Source: Bacteroidales bacterium (lineage in GTDB: Bacteria; Bacteroidota; Bacteroidia; Bacteroidales; UBA932). From it: a DNA stretch of 64,000 bases. Location of the stretch: NCBI GenBank assembly GCA_017427885.1, contig JAFRRW010000005.1:1-64000 (forward strand). Direction: 5' to 3'. A model generated the notes under the pieces. That model was not told where the DNA came from, did not search any database, and saw only the letters and a program-made list of their open reading frames with translations. This document shows, piece after piece, positions 1-8,037 of the stretch. Numbering within the stretch: position 1 is the stretch's first letter; each line of letters opens with the position of its first letter. The translations under genes were made by a program, and so were the position numbers.

Positions 1-269
1 AACTATGCATTATTCGTGTGAATTTTCCAAAAACATTTCATAATTCAGCGGTTTTGGTAACTTTTTCCGAAAAGTGTGACAAAAATCTGTCACAGAAGGT
101 TATTTTGTGACAAACTCTGTGACAAAATTGGCCTAAACGACCGTAAATCAAACTAAACCCCCAAAAAGCGAAACTAGCCGAAATGTCTCTTTTCAGAGCT
201 CATTTTCAGCTAGTTTTGTCACACAAATTTGAGTTTCAGTTGAGTTATAACTAATTGATTATCAGACAC
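1..269. other. AT-rich non-coding edge region with TGTGACA motifs
   Basis: No convincing gene is visible between the left edge and the stop of mnmE. The stretch is AT-rich. It contains repeated TGTGACAAA-like words at 75-81, 105-114 and 118-126, and inverted copies at 88-94 and 215-223. Copies 75-81 and 88-94 form a 7-bp inverted repeat with a 6-base loop. The half-site spacing does not fit a CRP site (10 bases between TGTGA and TCACA instead of 6). Function unknown. Confidence 0.5.
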
Positions 270-1685
270 TTACTTGCCGATGCAGAATCTACTGAAAATC
301 TCCCCAAGTATTTCATCGGAAGATACTTCACCGGTAATGGAACCGATATGCCAGAGGGCGAGGCGCAGATCCTGGGCGAGGAGGTCAGGGGAGAGGGAAA
401 AGCCAAGGCCGCGGAGTACCCTCTTAAGAGCGTCCTTGGAAGAGGCGAGAGCATTGTAATGACGGAGGTTCGTAACGACCGTTTCGCCCTCCACATCGAC
501 GAAATCCGCCCCAATTTTCACCAAAAGATCCTTCAGTTCGGAGATTCCGTCGCCATTTTTGGCCGAAATCGGAATGACCGGTATATTTTTTTGAAAATCA
601 ATAGAAAAAACAATATTGTTAATAGTTATAACATTTTTGTTACCCGCTAAAATGTCCATTTTATTGGGTAAAATTACCAATTTTTGTGTCTCGAAATCGC
701 AGTGGGAGACAATCTCTTCGAAGGCCTCAGACAAAGACTTTTCATCGGCCGATCCGTCAAGAATTCCAAGTATGATGGAGGCCTCGGACAGCTTGCGGAA
801 GGTCCTGTCGATACCCATCTTTTCGATCTCGTCGGAGGATTCCCTGATGCCGGCCGTGTCGATGAAACGGAAGGGGAGTCCGCCGAGGGTGAGAGATTCC
901 TCAACAGTGTCCCTGGTGGTACCTGCCACGGTGGAGACAATGCTCCTGTCTTCTCCGAGCAAGGTATTCAGCAAAGTACTTTTTCCTGCATTGACCGGAC
1001 CCACGATGGCGACCGGAATGCCGTTCTTAAGCGCATTGCCGGCCTTGAACGACTCCATCAAAGAGGAAATATGGGCCAGAGTTTCTTCAATGAGGGTTTT
1101 CAGCCTTTCCCTGTCGGCAAATTCCACATCCTCGTCAGAGAAATCAAGCTCAAGTTCCAAGAGGGCCGCGATCTCCACGAGGCTCTTCCTCAATTCATTT
1201 AATTTATTGGAATAACCGCCCCGAAGGTGGTCCATAGCAACCTTGTGAGATGCTTTTCCAGAAGCAGAAATCAAATCCGCAACAGCCTCAGCCTGAGCGA
1301 GGTCCATCTTACCATTTAAAAAAGACCTTTCAGTGAATTCACCAGGCCCTGCCTCCTTTGCTCCGCAGGCGCAGAGCAGGCGGAGGATCTCCTCGACTAT
1401 GTATTTTGACGCGTGGCAGGAAATCTCGGCGGAGTCCTCTCCTGTATATGAGTGTGGAGCCCTGAATACTGCGACCAGAACCTCGTCAACAAGTTCGTCT
1501 CCGGAATATATCCTTCCGAACTTTATCCTCCCTCCGGGAGACGAAGTGGCATCCCCGCGGGAAAACCTGACCACCTTGTCGACCAGCTCCAAGCAGCCCT
1601 TCCCGCTGATTCTGACGATTGAAACGGCTCCGGTGCCAGGTATAGTGGCAGGCGCAACTATTATTCCTTCACGGTCGATATACAT
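270..1685 (-). CDS. mnmE: tRNA uridine-5-carboxymethylaminomethyl modification GTPase MnmE
   Basis: MnmE (TrmE) acts with MnmG to modify the wobble uridine (U34) of tRNAs in the cytoplasm. The protein has the N-terminal folate-binding domain (IVAPATIPGTGAVSIVRISG near residues 8-27), a central helical domain, an inserted G domain with P-loop GPVNAGKST (Lys235, counting from the ATG at 1685), NKMD as G4, and the C-terminal catalytic CIGK. Length 471 aa is normal. The frame extends 9 bases upstream to a TTG at 1694, but the ATG at 1685 gives the usual N-terminus. It diverges from carA with about 64 bases between them; only a degenerate promoter (TAATTTCG, minus strand, 1714-1707) is seen. An AT-rich patch at about 590-660 inside the G domain differs from the rest of the gene. 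Confidence 0.96.
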   Translation of the reverse strand: MYIDREGIIVAPATIPGTGAVSIVRISGKGCLELVDKVVRFSRGDATSSPGGRIKFGRIYSGDELVDEVLVAVFRAPHSYTGEDSAEISCHASKYIVEEILRLLCACGAKEAGPGEFTERSFLNGKMDLAQAEAVADLISASGKASHKVAMDHLRGGYSNKLNELRKSLVEIAALLELELDFSDEDVEFADRERLKTLIEETLAHISSLMESFKAGNALKNGIPVAIVGPVNAGKSTLLNTLLGEDRSIVSTVAGTTRDTVEESLTLGGLPFRFIDTAGIRESSDEIEKMGIDRTFRKLSEASIILGILDGSADEKSLSEAFEEIVSHCDFETQKLVILPNKMDILAGNKNVITINNIVFSIDFQKNIPVIPISAKNGDGISELKDLLVKIGADFVDVEGETVVTNLRHYNALASSKDALKRVLRGLGFSLSPDLLAQDLRLALWHIGSITGEVSSDEILGEIFSRFCIGK

Positions 1686-1725
1686 CTTTATCAATATCCA
1701 GTCTCGCGAAATTACTATTTTTTGT

Positions 1726-1733
1726 TAAATTTG
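1726..1733 (+). promoter_or_regulatory. -7 promoter element of carAB
   Basis: TAAATTTG matches the Bacteroidota -7 consensus TAnnTTTG. The predicted transcript would start near 1739, only about 10 bases before the carA ATG. No good -33 TTTG is seen at the right distance. Confidence 0.55.
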
Positions 1734-1749
1734 TCCAATTAAAACGAAC

Positions 1750-2826
1750 ATGGACAAAAAACTTGGTGCAGTATTGCGGCTGGCGAACGGAACGGAGTTC
1801 CGGGGCTGGTCTTTCGGCTATGACGAGGCCTGCGACGGCGAGGTCGTGTTCTCCACGGCCATGGTCGGCTATCCTGAGAGCCTCACCGATCCCTCCTATT
1901 CAGGCCAGATCCTTTGCGTAACATATCCTTTGATAGGCAATTACGGGGTTCCGGAGGAAGGCCTCGACGAGAGGGGCATTTCGCGAAACTTCGAATCCGG
2001 CAGGATTTGGGTCAGGGGATTGGTAATCAGCCAGTATTCAGAAGATTACAGCCATTGGGACGCTGTCAAGAGCCTTGGAGAATGGATGAAGGAGCAGAAG
2101 ATTCCTGGAATATACGGAGTCGATACGAGAGAAATAACCAAGTATCTGAGGGACAAGGGATCGATGCTCGGAATGATAGTACCGGACGGAAAGGAGAAGG
2201 ATTTCCCCGTCGACGACCCCAACCTCGAGAACCAGATCGCCAAGGTAAGCTGCACAGAGATAATAAGATACGGCAGTGGGGAAAAGAAGGTCCTGCTCAT
2301 CGACTGCGGAGTCAAGCACAACATCCTGAGGTGTTTCGTAGAGAGGGGAGTGGAAGTGATCAGGGTGCCCTGGGACTGTGATTTCACCAATATGGAATAT
2401 GACGGCCTGTTCATCTCTAACGGCCCCGGCAACCCGGAATTCTGCAACAGGACCGTCGGCCACATCAGGAAGGCGATGAAGACCGGAAAACCCATATTCG
2501 GCATCTGTATGGGCAACCAACTCCTCGCAAGGGCCGCTGGAGCAAGCACTTACAAACTCAAATACGGCCACAGGAGCCATAACCAGCCTGTGAGGATGGT
2601 CGGTTCCAACAAGTGTTTTGTAACCTCACAGAACCACGGATATGCCGTGGACGGATCGACCCTCGGCGCCGACTGGGAGCCCTGGTTCATCAATATGAAC
2701 GACGGTACCAACGAAGGCATCCGCCACAAGCGGGAACCTTTCTTCTCCGTCCAGTTCCATCCAGAAGCGTCCAGCGGTCCCACCGACACCGGCTTCCTTT
2801 TCGACGAGTTCATTTCCAAACTTTGA
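1750..2826 (+). CDS. carA: carbamoyl-phosphate synthase small (glutaminase) subunit
   Basis: CarA hydrolyses glutamine and passes ammonia to CarB to make carbamoyl phosphate for pyrimidines and arginine. The N-terminal CPSase small-chain domain (GTEFRGWSFG, then a substrate-type VGYPESLTDPSYSGQI) is followed by a class I glutamine amidotransferase domain from about residue 180. Its nucleophile is Cys253 in GICMGNQ and its His337/Glu339 sit in QFHPEAS. The common motif in other phyla is GICLGHQ; the Met and Asn here are departures but the catalytic triad is intact. At 358 aa it is slightly shorter than the E. coli protein. carB follows after 6 bases, so the two are co-transcribed. Confidence 0.97.
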   Translation: MDKKLGAVLRLANGTEFRGWSFGYDEACDGEVVFSTAMVGYPESLTDPSYSGQILCVTYPLIGNYGVPEEGLDERGISRNFESGRIWVRGLVISQYSEDYSHWDAVKSLGEWMKEQKIPGIYGVDTREITKYLRDKGSMLGMIVPDGKEKDFPVDDPNLENQIAKVSCTEIIRYGSGEKKVLLIDCGVKHNILRCFVERGVEVIRVPWDCDFTNMEYDGLFISNGPGNPEFCNRTVGHIRKAMKTGKPIFGICMGNQLLARAAGASTYKLKYGHRSHNQPVRMVGSNKCFVTSQNHGYAVDGSTLGADWEPWFINMNDGTNEGIRHKREPFFSVQFHPEASSGPTDTGFLFDEFISKL

Positions 2827-2832
2827 CGTCAG

Positions 2833-5800
2833 ATGAGAGATCCCAACATAAAGAAAGTCCTCCTCCTCGGTTCCGGCGCCCTCAAGATAGGCCAGGCCGG
2901 AGAGTTCGACTATTCCGGGTCCCAGGCCCTCAAGGCCCTCAGGGAGGAAGGAATAGAGACCGTCCTCATCAATCCCAACATCGCCACCGTACAGACCTCT
3001 GAAGGCGTTGCGGACAGGATTTATTTCCTTCCTGTGACCCCTTTCTTCGTGGAAAAGGTCATAGAGAAGGAGCAACCACAGGGAATCCTCCTTTCTTTCG
3101 GCGGACAGACTGCCCTGAACTGCGGGGTTGAGCTTCATAAATCCGGAATCCTTGAGAAATACAACGTCAAGGTCCTGGGCACGCCGGTCGAAACGATAAT
3201 GGACACGGAGGACCGAGACCTCTTCGTCAAGAGACTCGGCGAAATCGACGTTAAGACAATAAGTTCCGAACCCGCTGAGAATATGGAGGAGGCGAGGAAG
3301 GCGGCGCACGAGCTGGGATATCCCCTGATAGTCAGGGCCGCATATGCCCTGGGAGGCCTGGGCTCGGGTTTCGTGGAGAACGACGCCGAACTCAAGGAAG
3401 TCTGCTCCAAGGCTTTCTCCTTCTCTCCCCAGGTCCTGGTCGAGAAATCCCTGAAGGGATGGAAAGAAATTGAATATGAGGTAGTAAGGGATAAATATGA
3501 CAACTGCGTCACCGTCTGCAACATGGAGAACTTCGACCCCCTTGGCATCCACACCGGGGAGAGCATCGTGGTGGCCCCTTCGCAGACGCTTACAAACAGG
3601 GATTACTATTTCCTCAGGGAACTGTCAATCAAGATAGTACGCCATCTGGGCATAGTGGGAGAATGTAATGTGCAGTTCGCCTATGACCCTTACGCGATGG
3701 ATTACAGAGTCATAGAGGTGAACGCTAGGCTCAGCCGATCTTCGGCCCTGGCATCCAAGGCAACTGGATATCCCCTGGCTCTCGTAGCGGCAAAACTCGG
3801 CCTGGGATACGGCCTTTTCGACCTGAAGAATTCGGTCACCAAGACGACTCCGGCCTTCTTCGAACCGGCCCTGGACTACATAGTGTGCAAGATTCCTCGC
3901 TGGGACCTTTCGAAATTCCACGGCGTTTCCAGAAAGATAGGCTCCAGCATGAAGAGCGTCGGCGAGGTGATGGCCGTAGGCCGCACCTTCGAGGAGGCGA
4001 TACAGAAAGGCTTGAGGATGATAGGGCAGGGTGCCCACGGCTTCGTGGGCAACAAGGAACTCCAGGTCGCGGACCTGGACGAGGCCCTCAAGGATCCCAC
4101 CGACAAGAGGATCTTCGTGATTTCCAAGGCATTGAGCGCCGGTTACAGCGTCGACCGCATCCACGAATTGACGAAGATCGACAAATGGTTCCTCTGCAGG
4201 CTCGAGGAAATCGTATCCACCTATTCGAGGATGAAGTCCTTCGGGAAGATCGAGGACGTCCCCGCGGAACTCCTGCTCCTCGCAAAGCAGGAAGGATTCT
4301 CCGACTTCCAGATTCAGCGGGCCGTCTATGACGACCAGGGTTCTTCCTTCGACAATGTGGACAGGGTGAGAGAGCAGAGGAAATCCCTCGGAATTGTGCC
4401 GGTCGTCAAGCAGATAGACACCCTTGCAGCCGAGTTCCCGGCCAAGACAAACTACCTCTACCTTACTTATAACGGTACTTACAATGACATTGCCTATGAA
4501 AATGATGGCAAGTCAGTTATAGTCCTTGGTTCCGGTGCATACAGGATAGGAAGTTCGGTGGAATTCGACTGGTGTTCGGTCACCTGCCTCCAGACTCTGC
4601 AGAAACAGGGATACAGGGGAGTGATGGTCAATTACAACCCCGAGACCGTGTCCACCGACTACGACGAATGCGACCGTCTCTATTTCGACGAACTCACCTT
4701 TGAGAGGGTCCTGGACATAATCGAAATGGAAAAGCCTCACGGAGTCGTCGTCTCGGTGGGCGGCCAGATCCCCAACAACCTGGCCCTGAGGCTTTCAAGG
4801 CACGGTGTGCAGATCCTCGGCACCAAGGCTGAAGACATCGACAGGGCGGAAGACAGGCACAAGTTCTCCAGCATTGTCGATTCCCTCGGCATCGACCAGC
4901 CCGAGTGGAGCGAGCTTACCACGGTGGAGGAAGTCGACAAGTTTATCGAAAAGGTCGGTTACCCCGTCCTGGTAAGGCCTTCTTACGTGCTTTCGGGAGC
5001 GGCGATGAACGTCTGCTACGATGAAGATAAACTGCGCCATTTCCTTTCCCTGGCCGCAGAAGTGTCCAGGGAGCATCCGGTTGTGGTCAGCCGCTTCATG
5101 ACCAGGTGCAAGGAAATCGAGTTCGACGCCGTCGCGGACGGGGGAGAGATCCTCGCTTATGCCATTTCCGAGCATATCGAATATGCCGGAGTCCATTCCG
5201 GTGATGCCACGATTCAGTTCCCTCCGCAGAAACTCTACGTCGAGACCGTCCGCAGAATAAAGAAAATTGCCCGCCTTATCGCGAGCGCCCTCAGGATATC
5301 CGGTCCCTTCAACATCCAGTTCCTCGCCAAGGAGAACAACATCAGGGTGATAGAATGCAACCTCAGGGCATCCAGGAGTTTCCCCTTCGTCTCCAAGGTG
5401 CTGAAAATCAATTTCATCGAGCTTGCTACCAAGGTAATGCTCGGCCTCCATCCCGAAGCTCCGGTGAAGAGCGCCTTCGACCTTGACTACGTGGGAGTGA
5501 AGTCCTCGCAGTTCTCGTTCGCACGACTGGAGGAAGCCGATCCGATGCTGGGCGTGGACATGTCCTCCACCGGAGAAGTAGGCTGCCTCGGCGACAGCCT
5601 GGACGAAGCCCTGCTGAAATCAGTGATGGCGGTCGGCAACAACATTCCCGGAAAGAAGATTCTGCTGTCCACCGGAGACCCGAGGCAGAAGGCCGACATG
5701 CTTGGCGCCTGCCGTCTCCTCTCGGAAAAAGGATATGACCTGTATGCCACCGGCGGTACCTACAAATATCTGGTAGAGAACGGGATACCGTCAACCAAGG

Positions 5801-6072
5801 TCCTCTGGCCCAGCGAATGCGAAAATCCCAATTTCAAGGGAAAATTCCGTCCGGCCCTGGAAATGATCAGGAACAAGGAAGTGGATATGGTGATCAACAT
5901 CCCCAAGAACTTCACGGACACCGAGCTTTCCAACGGCTACCGCATCCGAAGGGCAGCCATCGACTACAACATAACCCTGTTCACTGACGCCCGTCTGGCG
6001 ACCGCATTCATCAGGGCTTTCTGCTCCATCTCCAGGGATGACCTTCAGATCAAGCCCTGGGACAGGTACTAG
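2833..6072 (+). CDS. carB: carbamoyl-phosphate synthase large subunit
   Basis: CarB makes carbamoyl phosphate from bicarbonate, two ATP and ammonia channelled from CarA. The 1079 residues show the expected internal duplication: each half begins with a nucleotide-binding VLLLGSGALKIGQAGEFDYS-type loop (residues about 9-28; second copy IVLGSGAYRIGSSVEFDW near 560) and contains an ATP-grasp fold. The C-terminal part from about residue 945 (TGDPRQKADMLGACRLLSEK) is the MGS-like allosteric domain. Full length and intact. It ends 3 bases before the convergent rho stop codon, with no room for a separate terminator. Confidence 0.97.
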   Translation: MRDPNIKKVLLLGSGALKIGQAGEFDYSGSQALKALREEGIETVLINPNIATVQTSEGVADRIYFLPVTPFFVEKVIEKEQPQGILLSFGGQTALNCGVELHKSGILEKYNVKVLGTPVETIMDTEDRDLFVKRLGEIDVKTISSEPAENMEEARKAAHELGYPLIVRAAYALGGLGSGFVENDAELKEVCSKAFSFSPQVLVEKSLKGWKEIEYEVVRDKYDNCVTVCNMENFDPLGIHTGESIVVAPSQTLTNRDYYFLRELSIKIVRHLGIVGECNVQFAYDPYAMDYRVIEVNARLSRSSALASKATGYPLALVAAKLGLGYGLFDLKNSVTKTTPAFFEPALDYIVCKIPRWDLSKFHGVSRKIGSSMKSVGEVMAVGRTFEEAIQKGLRMIGQGAHGFVGNKELQVADLDEALKDPTDKRIFVISKALSAGYSVDRIHELTKIDKWFLCRLEEIVSTYSRMKSFGKIEDVPAELLLLAKQEGFSDFQIQRAVYDDQGSSFDNVDRVREQRKSLGIVPVVKQIDTLAAEFPAKTNYLYLTYNGTYNDIAYENDGKSVIVLGSGAYRIGSSVEFDWCSVTCLQTLQKQGYRGVMVNYNPETVSTDYDECDRLYFDELTFERVLDIIEMEKPHGVVVSVGGQIPNNLALRLSRHGVQILGTKAEDIDRAEDRHKFSSIVDSLGIDQPEWSELTTVEEVDKFIEKVGYPVLVRPSYVLSGAAMNVCYDEDKLRHFLSLAAEVSREHPVVVSRFMTRCKEIEFDAVADGGEILAYAISEHIEYAGVHSGDATIQFPPQKLYVETVRRIKKIARLIASALRISGPFNIQFLAKENNIRVIECNLRASRSFPFVSKVLKINFIELATKVMLGLHPEAPVKSAFDLDYVGVKSSQFSFARLEEADPMLGVDMSSTGEVGCLGDSLDEALLKSVMAVGNNIPGKKILLSTGDPRQKADMLGACRLLSEKGYDLYATGGTYKYLVENGIPSTKVLWPSECENPNFKGKFRPALEMIRNKEVDMVINIPKNFTDTELSNGYRIRRAAIDYNITLFTDARLATAFIRAFCSISRDDLQIKPWDRY

Positions 6073-6075
6073 GGT

Positions 6076-7932
6076 TTAGAAAGTGTCGTAGAATTTAGCC
6101 TCTCTGGGGGAGACCTTGTTCATGTTGTCGAGCAGGTCGTCGTTGGTCTTGTACTCGTCCATCAGCTGCAGCATGAAATTCATCGCCTCAGTAGGGTTCA
6201 TGTCGGCCAGGAGCTTGCGCAGGATCCAGATTCTCTGGGCCTTGTCCCTGTCATAAAGGAGATCGTCGCGACGGGTGCTGGAAAGGACCACGTTCACGGC
6301 AGGGAATATCCTGCGGTTAGCGAGGGTTCTGTCGAGCTGGAGTTCCATGTTGCCGGTACCCTTGAATTCCTCGAAAATCACGTCGTCCATCTTGGAGCCG
6401 GTCTCGGTAAGGGCCGTCGCAAGGATGGTGAGAGAACCGCCGCCTTCGATGTTACGGGCAGCGCCGAAGAAGCGCTTGGGCTTCTGGAGGGCGTTAGCGT
6501 CCACTCCTCCGGTGAGCACCTTGCCAGATGCGGGCTGAACGGTGTTGTAGGCGCGGGCGAGCCTGGTGATGGAGTCGAGGAGGATTACGACGTCGTGACC
6601 GCATTCTACGAGCCTGCGGGACTTCTCCAGAACCATGTTCGCAACCTTCACGTGCCTTTCGGCAGGTTCGTCGAAGGTGGAGGCGACGACCTCGGCCTTC
6701 ACGCTGCGGCTCATGTCGGTAACCTCCTCGGGACGCTCGTCGATCAGGAGCACGATCTCGTACACCTCGGGATGATTGTCCGCGATTGCATTGGCTATGG
6801 ACTTGAGCAGCATCGTCTTACCGGTCTTGGGCTGGGAGACGATAAGACCCCTCTGTCCCTTTCCTATAGGGGTGAACATATCCACGATGCGGCAGGAAAC
6901 GTCGCTTCCGTGGCCGTGGCCGAGGAGATTGAATTTCTCGTCGGGGAAAAGGGGAGTGAGGAAGTCGAAGGGAACCCTGTCACGGATGAATTCGGGAGTG
7001 CGGCCGTTGATGTAGTTTATCTTGACCAGAGGGAAATATTTGTCTCCCTCCTTCGGGGGCCTGATCTCTCCGGTGACGGTGTCGCCGTTCTTGAGGGCGT
7101 TGTATTTTATCTGATTCTGTGATACATAGATATCATCGGGGGAATTCAAATAGTTGTAGTCGGACGAGCGGAGGAAGCCGTAGCCGTCAGGCATTATCTC
7201 AAGGACTCCCGTTGCCTCGACCGTACCCTCGAATTCCGGCGCCTTCTGCTGGTGGCCGTTCTGGGGATGGTTGTTGTTATTACCGTTGTTATTGTTCCCG
7301 CGGCGGTCGAAACGGCCGTTCTTCCGGTCTTCCTTGAGGTCGTCGAAAATCTGGTGGATGAATTCCTTGCCGTCGACCTTGGCCGCTTCGGGAACCTGCT
7401 GGGCCGGAGCGGGTGCCTGAGCCTGGGCGGGAGCCGCCTGGACAGGTTCGGCAGGGGAGTCCGTACGTTTCACCGTGGTGCGCGCCCTCTTCTTCTTGGG
7501 CGTCGCAACGGCGGCAGGAGCAGCCTCCGGGGCCGGAACGGCCGCAGGAGCCGCCTCTACGGGCGCGGGCTCGGCCTTGGCCGCCGTCTTCGTGCGGGGC
7601 CTGCCCTTCTTCCCCGTCTTTGAGGAAGAGGCCTCTTCCTTGCGCGGCTGTTCGGTTTCAGCCGGTTTGGAGGGTTTGGCAGACTTGGGGGCCTCTTCGG
7701 CCTTCGGCTCGGCGGCCTGTGCAGGCTCGTTCTTGCGGGGCCTGCCTCGCTTGCGCTGCGCCGGTTTTTCAGGCGCCGGTTTCAGCGACTCCACAGTCGC
7801 CTGTGAATCAAGTATGCTGTATGCGAGATGTTCCGCATCAAGTTTCTTTGCGTTCTTTACTCCGTAGCCCTCGGCGATTGCCTCGAGCTGCTCCTTACTC
7901 ATCTGAGTCAAATCAAAAAGACTGTATGGCAT
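6076..7932 (-). CDS. rho: transcription termination factor Rho with long N-terminal insertion
   Basis: Rho is the hexameric RNA-dependent ATPase that ends transcription. The C-terminal 400 residues are canonical: RNA-binding cold-shock-like fold (about 235-310), Walker A SQPKTGKT at 366-373 (Lys372), and Walker [21 protein letters not shown]-like Rho_N segment (residues 1-45) is separated from the core by about 185 residues of Ala/Pro/Lys-rich low complexity with two AT-hook-like words (RGRPRK 62-67, KKGRPR 108-113) and an Asn-rich tract (213-221). At 618 aa it is about 200 longer than E. coli Rho. Insertions at this position are known in Bacteroidota. A minus-strand promoter and a leader hairpin lie directly upstream. 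Confidence 0.96.
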   Translation of the reverse strand: MPYSLFDLTQMSKEQLEAIAEGYGVKNAKKLDAEHLAYSILDSQATVESLKPAPEKPAQRKRGRPRKNEPAQAAEPKAEEAPKSAKPSKPAETEQPRKEEASSSKTGKKGRPRTKTAAKAEPAPVEAAPAAVPAPEAAPAAVATPKKKRARTTVKRTDSPAEPVQAAPAQAQAPAPAQQVPEAAKVDGKEFIHQIFDDLKEDRKNGRFDRRGNNNNGNNNNHPQNGHQQKAPEFEGTVEATGVLEIMPDGYGFLRSSDYNYLNSPDDIYVSQNQIKYNALKNGDTVTGEIRPPKEGDKYFPLVKINYINGRTPEFIRDRVPFDFLTPLFPDEKFNLLGHGHGSDVSCRIVDMFTPIGKGQRGLIVSQPKTGKTMLLKSIANAIADNHPEVYEIVLLIDERPEEVTDMSRSVKAEVVASTFDEPAERHVKVANMVLEKSRRLVECGHDVVILLDSITRLARAYNTVQPASGKVLTGGVDANALQKPKRFFGAARNIEGGGSLTILATALTETGSKMDDVIFEEFKGTGNMELQLDRTLANRRIFPAVNVVLSSTRRDDLLYDRDKAQRIWILRKLLADMNPTEAMNFMLQLMDEYKTNDDLLDNMNKVSPREAKFYDTF

Positions 7933-7951
7933 ATTTTAAAATTTGGGAAAG

Positions 7952-7979
7952 CGCCGTACGGGGATATCCCGGACCGGCG
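7952..7979 (-). promoter_or_regulatory. hairpin at the 5' end of the rho leader
   Basis: CGCCG (7952-7956) pairs with CGGCG (7975-7979), and inside it CGGG (59-62) pairs with CCCG (68-71). The predicted rho transcript begins near 7978, so this hairpin would be the very 5' end of the mRNA. It could stabilise the message or take part in autoregulation; neither can be shown from sequence alone. Confidence 0.45.
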
Positions 7980-7984
7980 ATGTG

Positions 7985-7992
7985 CAAATATA
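7985..7992 (-). promoter_or_regulatory. -7 promoter element of rho
   Basis: The minus strand reads TATATTTG, a full match to TAnnTTTG. It is preceded by TTG at 8017-8015 (spacer 22, longer than usual). Predicted leader about 46 bases to the rho ATG. Confidence 0.6.
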
Positions 7993-8037
7993 GTAATAAA
8001 AATCGGAATACACGCAATATTCCCGGAGAAAAGAACC

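Noticed and set aside
75-94. CRP-type operator
   Set aside because: TGTGA and TCACA are separated by 10 bases, not the 6 needed for a CRP/FNR site.
255-650. 131-residue plus-strand open frame at the left edge
   Set aside because: It lies opposite the 3' part of mnmE, which is a certain gene; frame is a shadow of GC-rich codons.
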